A stretch of 64,000 nucleotides of DNA from Promethearchaeati archaeon (GCA_013166775.1 JABLTJ010000001.1:62001-126000), one strand, 5' to 3'. Shown: positions 50,232-59,949, counted from the first letter of the stretch. A program made the numbers and translations. The notes: generated by a model not told the origin, from the sequence alone.

Positions 50232-51535
50232 CTCTTTATTCCATCTTGACTCTTTATTTTGAAGCCATATTCTATTCCATCTTTAATTACATCTGCCATG
50301 ATTTTCTTATTTCCCACAACAATGTGTAAATCCTTTAATGGTTCTGGTGTCTCTCTCTTAGCTTTTTCGAAATACTCACGAGCTGCTGCTAAATCAGTAC
50401 CGACCATTCTACCGAAGATAGGTATCATCCTTTTTCTCTTTGTATATCGATCTCTTAATGACATGATTAAACCACGGATAAATATATCACAGCTGGAAAT
50501 TCCTCCGAATCGACTTGTGATTATCAAATCAGTAGCCGGATGATCCATAAGTAAATGAAACATATCTGCTACCTTGCTGAGTGATGGGCCACCTCCACTA
50601 TCCATGAAATTTATTGGAACAACTTTACCGTTAAAATAGCGATTTCCTACATTAACGACTTCATCAATAGAAAAAATTCCATAGCCTGCTCCTCCAGGAA
50701 CCAATCCCACATAAAGTTTATCTTTTTCTTTTTCAAACTTCTCAGGCTCATCGAGTAAGTCTAAATAAGGAAAACCTATTCTGTAAGCCTTATCCTCGAA
50801 AATTGTTTGTTCTGAAATATCATGTCTTTTACTTCTTGGATCTATTCCAATAGATTTCAATAAAGGCTCTTGCCTATACAAACTATTGTCATCAAGTACT
50901 ACTTTTGCATCAGCAGCAATAATATTCTTATCCTCTGAAACAATTAGAGGATTTATTTCGCATATTTTTGCTTCCACAGTTTGAAAAGCAGAATAAAGGG
51001 ACTGAATAGTTGTTTTTAGTTGATTCTCCGATCCCATCAAATTTGAATCACTCTTAACCAAAAATTCTACTGCTTCATCTGCTATAATACCTGGTAGTTC
51101 TTTTACATTTTCCAGAATAATCTTTTTCCAAATTTTTTCAGGATTTTGTCTAGCAACTTCTTCTATGTCCACTCCACCACTTGCTGATGCTACTATTACA
51201 ATATCAAAGGTTGCTGGATCAGTAGTAACTGATAGATAAATTTCACTTGAGATATTGACAGCTTCTTCTAGCAGTATTTTTTCTATTGAGTACCCATGAA
51301 TTGAGAGTTTAAGCATTTCACTGATAATTGTCTTTGTCTCATCAATGTTTTTTGCCTTTTTAATCCCACCAGCTTTACCTCGACCTCCTATCAACACCAT
51401 CGCTTTGATCATTATTGGAAAGGATATTGAAAAATCATCTAATTGCTCAATATTTTCAACTATAGCAATTTGTTGAGGGATTCTCATTCCAAATTTTCCG
51501 AAAATCTGTTTAGCTTCGTATTCATATAATCTCAT
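50228..51535 (-). CDS. aclB: ATP-citrate lyase, ATP-grasp (AclB/SucC-like) subunit
   Basis: ATP-grasp subunit related to succinyl-CoA synthetase beta. The N-terminal RLYEYEAKQIFGKFGM and MIKAMVLIGGRGKAGGIKKA are typical of SucC/citryl-CoA synthetase, with the metal/nucleotide-binding segment AKICEINPLIVSEDK; VPGGAGYGIFSIDEV and FMDSGGGPS are in the C-terminal half. 435 residues. Coupling to aclA by a 4-base overlap shows the pair forms one enzyme. In succinyl-CoA synthetase the same layout would make this sucC, but the neighbour fixes its identity. Confidence 0.83.
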   Translation of the reverse strand: MRLYEYEAKQIFGKFGMRIPQQIAIVENIEQLDDFSISFPIMIKAMVLIGGRGKAGGIKKAKNIDETKTIISEMLKLSIHGYSIEKILLEEAVNISSEIYLSVTTDPATFDIVIVASASGGVDIEEVARQNPEKIWKKIILENVKELPGIIADEAVEFLVKSDSNLMGSENQLKTTIQSLYSAFQTVEAKICEINPLIVSEDKNIIAADAKVVLDDNSLYRQEPLLKSIGIDPRSKRHDISEQTIFEDKAYRIGFPYLDLLDEPEKFEKEKDKLYVGLVPGGAGYGIFSIDEVVNVGNRYFNGKVVPINFMDSGGGPSLSKVADMFHLLMDHPATDLIITSRFGGISSCDIFIRGLIMSLRDRYTKRKRMIPIFGRMVGTDLAAAREYFEKAKRETPEPLKDLHIVVGNKKIMADVIKDGIEYGFKIKSQDGIKR

Positions 51536-51547
51536 TTTTAATTTCCT

Positions 51548-53401
51548 CTATTCTGAATGTAGTTTTTGATAGTGTTTGATTAATCCTCCAGCATTAAAAA
51601 TATCAAGAAGTTCTTCTGGTAATTTTGGGAAGTGGAAAACATGTTTTCCATTTGTTATTTTTCCATTTTCCAAATCGATATACATCGATTCATTTTCATC
51701 AAAATTGTCTATGAGTTCTGGATGTACAATAATAGGTAATCCCTGATTTACAGATGATCTATAAAATATTCTCGAAACTGATTTAACAATAACAGCTTTC
51801 ACACCTGCGGTTGCTAATCCTACTGCAGGATGTTCTCTTGAGGAACCACACCCAAAATTTTCTCCTCCAATAACAATATCCCCCTCTTTAATTCTCAATG
51901 CAAAGGACTCATCTAGACCCTTAAACAAATGAGGTACTATTTTCTCACCATCCGATGATTTTATGTCATAAGTTAACCCCCCAGCAAACATTTGATCTGT
52001 ATTAAAATCGTTTATGTCGCTATAGTTCCATATGTTTTGATTATTTCTATTATCCTCAGATGTAATTACAAGGATTTTTGTTTCCAAAGCTCTTGGTTGG
52101 AGATTTATTTGTTTCTCTTTATCTTCGATTTTTATTGAAAGATATTCTCTAGGATCAACTATCTTACCAGCAATTGCAGATGCTGCTACGGTAGCAGGAG
52201 ATGCTAAATATATTGAAGAATTTTTGTTCCCCATCCTTCCCAGAAAATTTCTATTTGCAGTTGATATAATATTCCACCCATCTGCAGGAATTCCTTGCCC
52301 CTTCCCTAAGCATGGACCACAGCTGCATGAAAGAATTGTAGCCCCTGCTTCAACTAGTATTTGAATAATACCGTTTTCTATAGCTTTAAGATAAATTTCC
52401 TGAGAAGCTGGTGCTACGAGGAAAACAACTCCATCTTTTACCCTTTTATCTTTCATTACTGATGCTGCAATAGTTAAATCATCTAATCGGGCATTTGTAC
52501 AAGTGCCAAGAAAAGCTTGATGGATTGATATTTCACCCACATCACTAATAAATTGAGCATTATCTACTTGATGAGGAATTGCAATAAGTGGTTCTAAATC
52601 ATCAAGAGTAATAGTAAGAATTTGACTAAAAATAGCATCATCATCTGACCAGAATAATTCTTCTTTTGATACAATATCTTCGTTATCATGTTTCCTTTTT
52701 AACCACTCGATTAGAATTGCATCTGGTGGGAAAATAGCTGTTTTTGCACCCATTTCTGAAGCTAAATTAGTAAGTGTCATGCGTTCAGAAACACTTAGAT
52801 TTTTTACTCCTTCTCCATGGAATTCAATAGTTTTATATAGTGCTCCAGCTGCGCCAATAGTATTCATGATGTATAATGCAATATCTTTTGCGTAAACACC
52901 AAGGGAAAGTTTTCCTTTCAATTCAATTTTTATTGTCTCAGGAACTCTGAACCATGTTTTCCCTGTCAACCATAATCCTGCAGTTTCTGTTCTGTCAATT
53001 CCTGCTGAAAATGCAGCAAAAGCTCCACTTGTACAAGTGTGGGAATCAGAACCCACTATAAGCATGTTTGGTAGAGCATGATTTGACATCAGTTGATGAC
53101 ATATTCCTATTCCCTCATCATAATAATTTGTGATGTTTTGATTCTTTACTAATTCTCTAATGATCTTATGATCATTAGCAATAGTAACACTGGTTGGAGG
53201 TGAATCATGATCTAGCACAATAACCAAACGATCAGGGTATTTGATTTTTGTACCGCCCATTTTCTGGAATGTTTTGTAAATAGATGCTGAATTGTCGTGA
53301 GATAAGATTAGATCTGGTTCTGCAAAAATTATGTCTCCAGCACTTACTGATTGTTCAGTTTTATATGAAAATAATTTTTCTGAATAAGTTTTTCCAGTCA
53401 T
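51548..53401 (-). CDS. Fused aconitase/isopropylmalate-dehydratase-type hydro-lyase
   Basis: A 617-residue fusion of the large (about 1-430) and small (about 440-617) subunits of the LeuC/LeuD family. The [4Fe-4S] ligands are Cys301 (GTCTNAR), Cys361 and Cys364 (CSCGPCLG). The small part has GENFGCGSSREHP (513-525), the active-site swivel loop. Between ATP-citrate lyase and an IDH-type gene, it most likely acts as aconitase on citrate. The exact substrate cannot be fixed; homoaconitase and IPM dehydratase are relatives. Confidence 0.8.
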   Translation of the reverse strand: MTGKTYSEKLFSYKTEQSVSAGDIIFAEPDLILSHDNSASIYKTFQKMGGTKIKYPDRLVIVLDHDSPPTSVTIANDHKIIRELVKNQNITNYYDEGIGICHQLMSNHALPNMLIVGSDSHTCTSGAFAAFSAGIDRTETAGLWLTGKTWFRVPETIKIELKGKLSLGVYAKDIALYIMNTIGAAGALYKTIEFHGEGVKNLSVSERMTLTNLASEMGAKTAIFPPDAILIEWLKRKHDNEDIVSKEELFWSDDDAIFSQILTITLDDLEPLIAIPHQVDNAQFISDVGEISIHQAFLGTCTNARLDDLTIAASVMKDKRVKDGVVFLVAPASQEIYLKAIENGIIQILVEAGATILSCSCGPCLGKGQGIPADGWNIISTANRNFLGRMGNKNSSIYLASPATVAASAIAGKIVDPREYLSIKIEDKEKQINLQPRALETKILVITSEDNRNNQNIWNYSDINDFNTDQMFAGGLTYDIKSSDGEKIVPHLFKGLDESFALRIKEGDIVIGGENFGCGSSREHPAVGLATAGVKAVIVKSVSRIFYRSSVNQGLPIIVHPELIDNFDENESMYIDLENGKITNGKHVFHFPKLPEELLDIFNAGGLIKHYQKLHSE

Positions 53402-53410
53402 TTTATATCC

Positions 53411-53917
53411 TCACATCTTATCCCCTAATTTCAATAAACCACCCGCTTTCATAATATCTAAAGCAGGTTTCGGAATAGGATTACATTTTATCTTTGTTCG
53501 CTTGTCAATATTCAAGATAATTGAATTACTAACATCAATTTCTAAAGTATCAAGATCATCAATTAAGAATTCTAAAATACCGGGAGCTTCAACAAGCAAT
53601 AATCCTGCATTTACAGCATTGCTATAATAAATTGGACCAAAAGACTCACCGATGATAGCTTTGATTTTATGAGCAAGAAAACCAGTTACAGCCTGTTGTC
53701 TAGTTGAACCCTTTCCAAAATTTTTACCAACAACTAAAACCTTGTTTTCGTGGTTTTCTTTCCCAAAGTTTTCATAGCCTTCCAAATTTCCAAAAATATG
53801 TGGCTTAATTTCTTGTGGATCATGTATAGTTAATAGGGATTGATGAAAAATTTGATCAGTATCAATATCGTCAACTTTTACTAATTTTGACTTTCCACTT
53901 ATTTTTTCTACACTCAT
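53411..53917 (-). CDS. Aconitase/IPM-dehydratase-type small subunit
   Basis: 168 residues of the LeuD type. Where most members have GxNFGCGSSREHA, this protein has GKNFGKGSTRQQAVTG, so the loop Cys is Lys, and Glu-His is Gln-Gln; this defines a variant group. The rest (HIFGNLEGYENF, NAGLLLVEAPG) follows the family. It is immediately downstream of the large subunit and 9 bases before the fused homologue. Substrate is open. Confidence 0.78.
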   Translation of the reverse strand: MSVEKISGKSKLVKVDDIDTDQIFHQSLLTIHDPQEIKPHIFGNLEGYENFGKENHENKVLVVGKNFGKGSTRQQAVTGFLAHKIKAIIGESFGPIYYSNAVNAGLLLVEAPGILEFLIDDLDTLEIDVSNSIILNIDKRTKIKCNPIPKPALDIMKAGGLLKLGDKM

Positions 53918-55198
53918 TTAATCATCTCTTGTTTTAGGTAGTGCAATCTTTCCTTCAATTGCTGTTGATGCAGCTACAATAGGACTGGCTAAATAAACAT
54001 CTGCAGGACCGATTTTTCCTTGCGTATTACGATTACCTGTTGTCATAGTAACAGCTGTTTCTCCTCCCGTTAAACCATATTGGCCTTTAGCACATGTTGA
54101 GCAACCAGCTCCAAAGAAATTTCCTCCAGCATCAAGAATAGTTGTCATGCTGTTTTCCTTATGTGCTGAAATAAAATCTTCTCGAGTTGCAGGAACTATT
54201 CCTAATCGTACTTCAGGATTGATCTTCTGATTCTTCAGAATTTTAGCAGCTTCTCGAATATCTGCCGCAGTTCCATTTGTGCAAGAACCAATTATTATAG
54301 AATTTATTGGGGTTCCTAAAACTTCTTCGATCGGCTTCACATTATGTGGATGAGGAGGGCATGCAACATAGAGTCCTAAATCATGAATATCAATTGTAAG
54401 TTCAGAGATGTAATTTGCGTTTCCATCTGCAGTTAATGCTTCTATCTCAATATCTTGTTTTCTGTAATATTCTACTGTTACTTCGTCAGGAGGAATAAAA
54501 CCTATAACTCCCGAAGCTTCAGTGATTAATGAGCACAGAGTAATACGATCTTCGATATTTAGTTTTGAAATAATATCTCCATAAAACTCTACAGCTTGAC
54601 CTGTGATACCATATTCATGCAGCTGTTTTAGAACATACAAAGCTAGATCTTTTGAAGTTGTTGGCCATTTGTATTCTCCTTTTAACGTTATTTTTACCGT
54701 TTCTGGAATTTTAATCCACGATTTACCTGTTTTCATGGCAAAAGCAAGCATCACATCTCCTGCTCCTTGCCCTAAAATTCCTAAAGCACCTAGAATATTA
54801 TAATGACTATCAGCTCCAAAAGCTATATCACCAGGTTTTGAAAATCCTCTGCGAAAAAGAAGATGTGAGCCAATACCCGATCCTAGATCGGTGACACGAA
54901 TATTGTGCTTTCTAGCAAATACTCTGATTTTTTCCTGATCTAATGCATGCTTAGGATCATTACCATAGGGATAACAATCAGGAGTAAAAATAATTTTTTT
55001 ATTATCGAAAGTTAGAGCATCTAGGTAATTTTTTTGAAACAGATCTATAACTTGTGGTCCTGCGTAGTCTCTTGCCGTTACAAGATCAAGATTAATCCAT
55101 ACAATATTACCAGGATATATCTCATTATCAAGCTCATTAGAATGAGATTTAATTATCTTCTCTATAAGTGTAAAGCCCTTCATTTCGTCCAATTTCAC
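53918..55198 (-). CDS. Aconitase/IPM-dehydratase-type large subunit
   Basis: 426 residues of the LeuC type, with cluster-binding Cys in IIGSCTNGTAADIREA and CSTCAKGQYG, and a HTxT-like ADSHYNILGALGIL segment (here SHYN in place of SHTC). It pairs with the adjacent small subunit, so this window has both a two-gene and a fused version. One pair is likely aconitase, the other a related dehydratase such as for isopropylmalate or homocitrate; sequence alone does not tell. Confidence 0.8.
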   Translation of the reverse strand: MKLDEMKGFTLIEKIIKSHSNELDNEIYPGNIVWINLDLVTARDYAGPQVIDLFQKNYLDALTFDNKKIIFTPDCYPYGNDPKHALDQEKIRVFARKHNIRVTDLGSGIGSHLLFRRGFSKPGDIAFGADSHYNILGALGILGQGAGDVMLAFAMKTGKSWIKIPETVKITLKGEYKWPTTSKDLALYVLKQLHEYGITGQAVEFYGDIISKLNIEDRITLCSLITEASGVIGFIPPDEVTVEYYRKQDIEIEALTADGNANYISELTIDIHDLGLYVACPPHPHNVKPIEEVLGTPINSIIIGSCTNGTAADIREAAKILKNQKINPEVRLGIVPATREDFISAHKENSMTTILDAGGNFFGAGCSTCAKGQYGLTGGETAVTMTTGNRNTQGKIGPADVYLASPIVAASTAIEGKIALPKTRDD

Positions 55199-55351
55199 GA
55201 GTTAGTAAGAAGGTAATAAGGATATCTCTATGTGTTAGAATAAAAGAAAAGCCAAATGAAGAAATATTATTGAAGGATTGCATTCGGTTGATAAATTTTA
55301 TTTAAAAACTAATTTTCTCATATTATAAAATAGAAAGAAAAAAGATGAAAG
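55199..55351 (-). promoter_or_regulatory. Promoter region for LeuC/aconitase/ATP-citrate lyase unit
   Basis: A 153-base gap on the minus strand with TATA-like stretches (TTTTTAAATAAAATTT near 55295-55313). It separates IDH from the LeuC-type gene, suggesting a second start of transcription. Confidence 0.35.
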
Positions 55352-56491
55352 TTAATTCATCTCTTGTATTTTTGTAACAATAGCATCTGCCATTTCTGTG
55401 GTTGTTGAAGAACCACCCATATCATACGTACGAACTTTACCTTCTACTATAACAGCTGCAATTGCATCTTCAACTTTCATGGCCATCTCTTTTTCTCCAA
55501 GCCAATCTAACATCATTTTTGCTGACAGAATCTGTGCTATAGGATTGACTTTATTCATACCTATATATTTAGGAGCTGAGCCATGACTGGGTTCAAATAC
55601 AGCAAAATTATCGCCTATATTACCAGAACATGCAAAACCTAGACCCCCAACTAATTGAGCACACAGATCAGAAACAATATCTCCAAACATATTGGATGCA
55701 ACTAAAATACCATAATTTTGTGGATTCTTGATCAACCACATACACATTGCATCTATATTTGTTTCCCAAAGTTCTTTTCCTGAGTACTCTTTGATTAACT
55801 TGCGAGCTTCACGTATCATCATTCCGCTTGTTTCTCTGATGACATTTGGTTTTTCAACAACAGTAACTGTGGGATAATCAAACTCTTTAGCATAATCCAT
55901 GCTAGCCTTAAGAATTCTTCTTACACCTTTTCTGGTGAAAATTCGAGTAGAAATAGCAATATCATCTAGGTTTACCTCTGCAAAGCGAGTTGCTTTTGGA
56001 TGATTATCAACTAAAGTTTTCATCACATCTTCAGGAACTGGGTGGAATTCTATACCAACATATAAACCCTCCGTGTTTTCACGGAAAACTACAAGATCTA
56101 AGTCATCTCTAAAGTTTAGAGGATTACCGGGATAAGCTTTACATGGACGTAAATTGATATACAAATCGAACAATTGTCTTAGTTTTACAATTGGACTGGA
56201 ATAAACTAATCCTTTTCCTTGTAATTCAGGAGCTAACTCTTTTTGTGCTTCTTCTTTAGGTTTTGATGTAATGGCAGAAAATAGACAACAATCAGACTGT
56301 TTTAGCAATTCAATCGTTCTATCAGGTAATGGATTACCTTCTGTTTTCCAGAATACCCAACCTATATCCCCCCATGTATAGTTAGCTAGTTCACTAAATC
56401 CAACAGCATCAAGAACTTTCATTGCTGCATTCGTTACATCTTTTCCTATCCCATCTCCTGGGAGAACTGCAATTTTGTATTTTTTACTCAT
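55352..56491 (-). CDS. Isocitrate/isopropylmalate-dehydrogenase family enzyme
   Basis: Beta-decarboxylating NAD(P) dehydrogenase, 379 residues. LPGDGIGKDVTNAA is the N-terminal signature, LRQLFDLYINLRPCKAYPG holds substrate Arg residues, VVFRENTEGLYVG is the ENTEGLY motif with a catalytic Tyr nearby, and NMFGDIVSDLCAQL carries metal-binding Asp. Context with aconitase and citrate lyase favours isocitrate dehydrogenase; isopropylmalate or homoisocitrate dehydrogenase remain alternatives. The HD gene is 14 bases upstream. Confidence 0.85.
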   Translation of the reverse strand: MSKKYKIAVLPGDGIGKDVTNAAMKVLDAVGFSELANYTWGDIGWVFWKTEGNPLPDRTIELLKQSDCCLFSAITSKPKEEAQKELAPELQGKGLVYSSPIVKLRQLFDLYINLRPCKAYPGNPLNFRDDLDLVVFRENTEGLYVGIEFHPVPEDVMKTLVDNHPKATRFAEVNLDDIAISTRIFTRKGVRRILKASMDYAKEFDYPTVTVVEKPNVIRETSGMMIREARKLIKEYSGKELWETNIDAMCMWLIKNPQNYGILVASNMFGDIVSDLCAQLVGGLGFACSGNIGDNFAVFEPSHGSAPKYIGMNKVNPIAQILSAKMMLDWLGEKEMAMKVEDAIAAVIVEGKVRTYDMGGSSTTTEMADAIVTKIQEMN

Positions 56492-56505
56492 AATCTACAC
56501 TTTTG

Positions 56506-57069
56506 TTATTTGTTTTCAAATATTTGTTTAACTGGAGCAAAACAAAGAAAATCACAACGATGAATAATTTCTACTTCTGTTAATCTGGGAATTTTATCTC
56601 CTTCCTTACTATGAAAAACTATAGCCTGGCGTACAATAAGAGGCAAATCAAATTCGTAAACTAATTCCAATCCCATTGCAGGATGACGAATGTATTTTCC
56701 ATCCTTAGTTTGAATGATTTTTCCTGTTTTATCTCTTTCATACTCGATGAATTTACCAACATCATGTAGTAACCCACCTGCAATTAACTCATCCTTGTTT
56801 AATTTATCTCCAATTCCGAGCATCTCATATCTCTCATATGTAGCTATACACATTTGTGTAACTGCACGAATATGCTTGATAATAGATATTTTTGGAATTG
56901 AATTTTTCCCAATTAATTCAGGAATTAATAATGTGAAAGGAATCAGATGAAGATCTTCTTCATTCCACCCCCCTATATTAATTGCTTTTTCAAGAGCTTT
57001 AATCACTTTGTTTTTCAGTTCTTCATTTCCTATTTCTTCTATTTCAGGAAAGAGTTTTTTTATTTCCAT
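56506..57069 (-). CDS. HD-domain phosphohydrolase
   Basis: 187 residues. The HD core reads ILIKHIRAVT (His) and AGGLLHDVGKFIEYE (HD pair), followed by IRHPAMGLELVYEF (His) and QAIVFHSKEGD (His), matching the H...HD...H...H order of HDc enzymes. Substrates in the family are phosphate esters, nucleotides or cyclic dinucleotides. It lies at the head of the dehydrogenase transcript. Its role is unknown. Confidence 0.75.
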   Translation of the reverse strand: MEIKKLFPEIEEIGNEELKNKVIKALEKAINIGGWNEEDLHLIPFTLLIPELIGKNSIPKISIIKHIRAVTQMCIATYERYEMLGIGDKLNKDELIAGGLLHDVGKFIEYERDKTGKIIQTKDGKYIRHPAMGLELVYEFDLPLIVRQAIVFHSKEGDKIPRLTEVEIIHRCDFLCFAPVKQIFENK

Positions 57070-57208
57070 TCAAATGACCTTTTTATCGCTGTATTAGATA
57101 TTTATACCATTAATTATCATTTTCGATAATACTCATAGAATTTGTTATTGTAGAGTAATTAAAATTTTTGTTAGTATCTTCATTTCCAATTAATTAGTTT
57201 CTTATAAA

Positions 57209-57601
57209 TTAACTATCTATGTAACCAAATAAAGCTAGTTTATTCTTTCCATGTAATGCGATGACTGCAATACCCTTTTCTCTAAGTTTTAATCGTAATT
57301 CCGAATCATTAGTAGCTACAATTGAATTGTTTTCAATAGCTAGTCTTTCAATTTCATCATCAGCTAGTCCTTCTATATTGGATTCAAGAATTCTATATTT
57401 ATTTACCAGTTCTAAAGCAAGTTTTGCTTTTTTTTGAGTAGAAGGAGGGGCATCCAACATGATTTTCTCTAGTTCACAAACAACAATTTTTGGGACAACT
57501 ATTTCAAAAGAAATGGGCAGTATTCTTTCCAACTCGAGAGAAATATTAATTTTCTTTTCTAAAGGTAACATTAGCATGCTAGAATCAAGTATAACTAACA
57601 T
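57209..57601 (-). CDS. Fcf1/UPF0129-type PIN-domain protein
   Basis: 130 residues of the PIN nuclease fold, COG1412 type. LVILDSSMLMLPLE carries the first acidic residue (D) of the active site, VVPKIVVCELEKIM the Glu, and DDEIERLAIENNSIVATNDSELR the later Asp residues. Start at ATG 57601 is favoured by TGAGG 6-7 bases upstream and by family length; ATG 57613 is possible. It follows the aIF2-gamma gene as in many archaea. It may act in rRNA or tRNA processing by analogy with Fcf1/Utp23. Confidence 0.78.
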   Translation of the reverse strand: MLVILDSSMLMLPLEKKINISLELERILPISFEIVVPKIVVCELEKIMLDAPPSTQKKAKLALELVNKYRILESNIEGLADDEIERLAIENNSIVATNDSELRLKLREKGIAVIALHGKNKLALFGYIDS

Positions 57602-57614
57602 GAAAAACCTCATT

Positions 57615-58928
57615 TTAATTTTCTAAGATTTTCCCTACTCCTATTAAACGAAATCTACCTGCAATTTTCCTGGATATAGCTATTTTGCTATTTGTAGGTG
57701 CTGCTACTTCTCGATTTAGTCTAATCTTTGCCTTTCCCCCTCTGATCTCTGTAATGACTCCTGCTGTTTTAGCAGTACCAACATTCAACATTAATGTCTC
57801 CCCTTGAGCTAAAGGTTGAACCTTTGTTATCTCTTCTGAACCTACAACATGTTCCATTAGATGAATAGAGAGTTCAAGATTGGTTCTGATAGGTGGTGAA
57901 TTTCCTGGTGTTGTAATAATATTTCCTGCCATTTTATCTGCCTTAACTAACGAAGGATCTAATTCTGTTCCTAGTGCTACTAATCCTCCAGAATGAGCAC
58001 TCTTTACAAGTCCTTGTTCACCTATAGATATACTAACAGCTTGTGTTGTAATTGGTGAATAAATTGTTTTATTTCCTTTCTTTATAGAGATGCCTGGAAC
58101 AATTTCAATTTCATCTCCTACCTTTATTTGCCCTCTTATGATTGTACCACCCAATGCTCCTCCTTTCAACTTCTCAGGTTTTGTACCTGGTCTGTTTATA
58201 TCAAAAGATCTAGCAACATGCATTTCTAAAGGACTCTCTTTATCAAAATCAGGTGTTGGGATGTGTTTTTCTATCTCACAAATTAAAACATCTAAATTAG
58301 CTTTATGCATTGCACTAATAGGTACAATGGGTGCATTTTCTGCAATAGTACCTTTTATGAACTCCTGGATTTCTTTATAATTTCTTTTAGCTTCCTCTTC
58401 TGTTACAAGCTCAATCTTGTTCTGAACAATTACTATATTAGGGATTTTCAGAATCTCCATTGCTGCAAGATGTTCTCTTGTTTGTGGTTGAGGACATCTA
58501 GAATTAGCTGCGACTAGAAGTATTGCACCATTCATTAAAGTTGCACCAGAGAGAAGAGTTGCCATTAAAATTTCGTGTCCTGGACAATCAACAAATGAAA
58601 CCCTCCTAAGATATTCAGAAGGTGTGCCACATTTTGGACATGTTTCCTCTATAGTGTATGCTTCAGGTTCTGGACATTTTGGACATTTGCGGAATTCAGT
58701 GTCAGCATATCCAAGTCTGATAGAAATTCCTCTTTTTAATTCCTCGGAATGATCATCAGGAAACTTTCCTGTGAGAGCCTGAACTAATGTTGATTTTCCA
58801 TTATCAACATGTCCGATTGTTCCAATATTAACAACTGGTTGACGTATTTTCTTATCTTCTGTAATTTCTTTACTTTTTTTGGTTGAAGATGTTTTCTCCT
58901 CATCTACAGAGGATGTTTTTTCACTCAT
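57615..58928 (-). CDS. eif2g: Translation initiation factor aIF2 gamma
   Basis: GTPase subunit of aIF2, bringing initiator tRNA to the ribosome. G1 is GHVDNGKST, G3 VDCPGHEIL, G4 VQNKIELV. An inserted zinc knuckle (CPKCPEPEAY and CPKCGTPSEY) near residues 80-105 is a known feature of archaeal IF2-gamma. Domains II and III follow (GGALGGTIIRGQIKVGDEIEI). 437 residues, with about 25 extra low-complexity N-terminal residues. It is divergent from rpo7. Confidence 0.95.
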   Translation of the reverse strand: MSEKTSSVDEEKTSSTKKSKEITEDKKIRQPVVNIGTIGHVDNGKSTLVQALTGKFPDDHSEELKRGISIRLGYADTEFRKCPKCPEPEAYTIEETCPKCGTPSEYLRRVSFVDCPGHEILMATLLSGATLMNGAILLVAANSRCPQPQTREHLAAMEILKIPNIVIVQNKIELVTEEEAKRNYKEIQEFIKGTIAENAPIVPISAMHKANLDVLICEIEKHIPTPDFDKESPLEMHVARSFDINRPGTKPEKLKGGALGGTIIRGQIKVGDEIEIVPGISIKKGNKTIYSPITTQAVSISIGEQGLVKSAHSGGLVALGTELDPSLVKADKMAGNIITTPGNSPPIRTNLELSIHLMEHVVGSEEITKVQPLAQGETLMLNVGTAKTAGVITEIRGGKAKIRLNREVAAPTNSKIAISRKIAGRFRLIGVGKILEN

Positions 58929-59185
58929 TATCTCTCATCTACGAATAATAATACTGACTATGTAAGTGTTCTTACTATGTGGTTTTTAAGTTTCTTTATT
59001 AATAATAATTTTGTAATTTTTCATTTCTCAATAATTTTGTGTTCAGCTGATTCACTAAATATTGTAAAATTGAAAGTGATGAAATTGCTTCTATCTCTAA
59101 AAAATAGAGAAAATATTTGCTATAAGTATGTTTAAAAATAATAGGACAGAACCAGCAATGTAGAAATTTGTGAGATGATATCATC
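58929..59185. promoter_or_regulatory. Divergent promoter region of aIF2-gamma and rpo7
   Basis: 257 bases with no gene. GTTTAAAAATA at about 59130-59140 is a TATA-like element about 46-56 bases upstream of rpo7. AT-rich sequence on the other side probably promotes aIF2-gamma. I see no repeats or clear RNA structure. Confidence 0.45.
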
Positions 59186-59761
59186 GTGTATTATACAGTA
59201 AAAGTTAGGGATACATTACGAGTTCCACCCAATAAATTTGATGAAAATCTTTCCCAAGTTCTCGCAGAAATTGCTAGAGAGAGTTTCGAAGGGAAGATTG
59301 ATCCAGATTTAGGTTTCATTGTTGCTGTTACTGAAATTAATAAAATCTATCAGGGTAAATTAATATCAGGTGATGGTGGAGCATATTATGAAACCGATTT
59401 TGAATTATTATGTTATCTTCCTGAAATAGGTGAAGTAGTAACAGGAGAAGTTGTGGAATGTGTTGATTTTGGTGCTTTTATTAGAATAGGAACAATAGAC
59501 GCACTCTGTCACGTTTCTCAAATAGCAGATGATTATTTCAGATACATCCCTAAGAATGCTGTTTTAAGAGGAGATAAATCAAAACGAGATTTACTTGTGA
59601 ATACACGAGTTCGTGCAAGAGTAATTGCAGTTAGTATCGGTAAATCTGCAATAAGAGTAGGTTTAACCATGCGTCAGAATTCTTTGGGTGCTTTTGATTG
59701 GATAGATGAATGGAAAGATAATCTTAAGAAATCTGACTCTTCAGCGAAGGAGGCATCCTAA
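59186..59761 (+). CDS. rpo7: RNA polymerase subunit Rpo7 (RpoE')
   Basis: Forms the stalk of archaeal RNA polymerase with Rpo4. The N-terminal RNP-like part YYTVKVRDTLRVPPNKF and the S1 domain (GEVVTGEVVECVDFGAFIRIG) are diagnostic. GTG 59186 starts it. 191 residues is normal. Its TAA overlaps the ATG of spt4 (TAATG), with kinase, eS24 and eS27 following closely, a conserved archaeal cluster. Confidence 0.94.
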   Translation: MYYTVKVRDTLRVPPNKFDENLSQVLAEIARESFEGKIDPDLGFIVAVTEINKIYQGKLISGDGGAYYETDFELLCYLPEIGEVVTGEVVECVDFGAFIRIGTIDALCHVSQIADDYFRYIPKNAVLRGDKSKRDLLVNTRVRARVIAVSIGKSAIRVGLTMRQNSLGAFDWIDEWKDNLKKSDSSAKEAS

Positions 59762-59949
59762 TGTCGAAAGCTTGTAGAATTTGTCATCTTATAGTTGAGA
59801 AAACTGCTAATATGTGCCCAAGCTGCAAAACACAAGATTTATCTTCTGAATATACTGGCGAAGTTTTCATTTTAAATCCAGAAATTAGCGATGTAGCAAA
59901 AAGGATGAAAATAAGCAAAAAGGGTCATTATGCTTTACGCGTTCGGTGA
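59761..59949 (+). CDS. spt4: Transcription elongation factor Spt4 (RpoE'')
   Basis: Small zinc protein partnering Spt5 in RNA polymerase processivity. 62 residues with CRICHLIVE and CPSCKTQD giving four zinc ligands, then NPEISDVAKRMKISKKGHYALRV. Standard length. Overlaps rpo7 by one base and the following kinase start by 4 bases. Confidence 0.93.
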   Translation: MSKACRICHLIVEKTANMCPSCKTQDLSSEYTGEVFILNPEISDVAKRMKISKKGHYALRVR

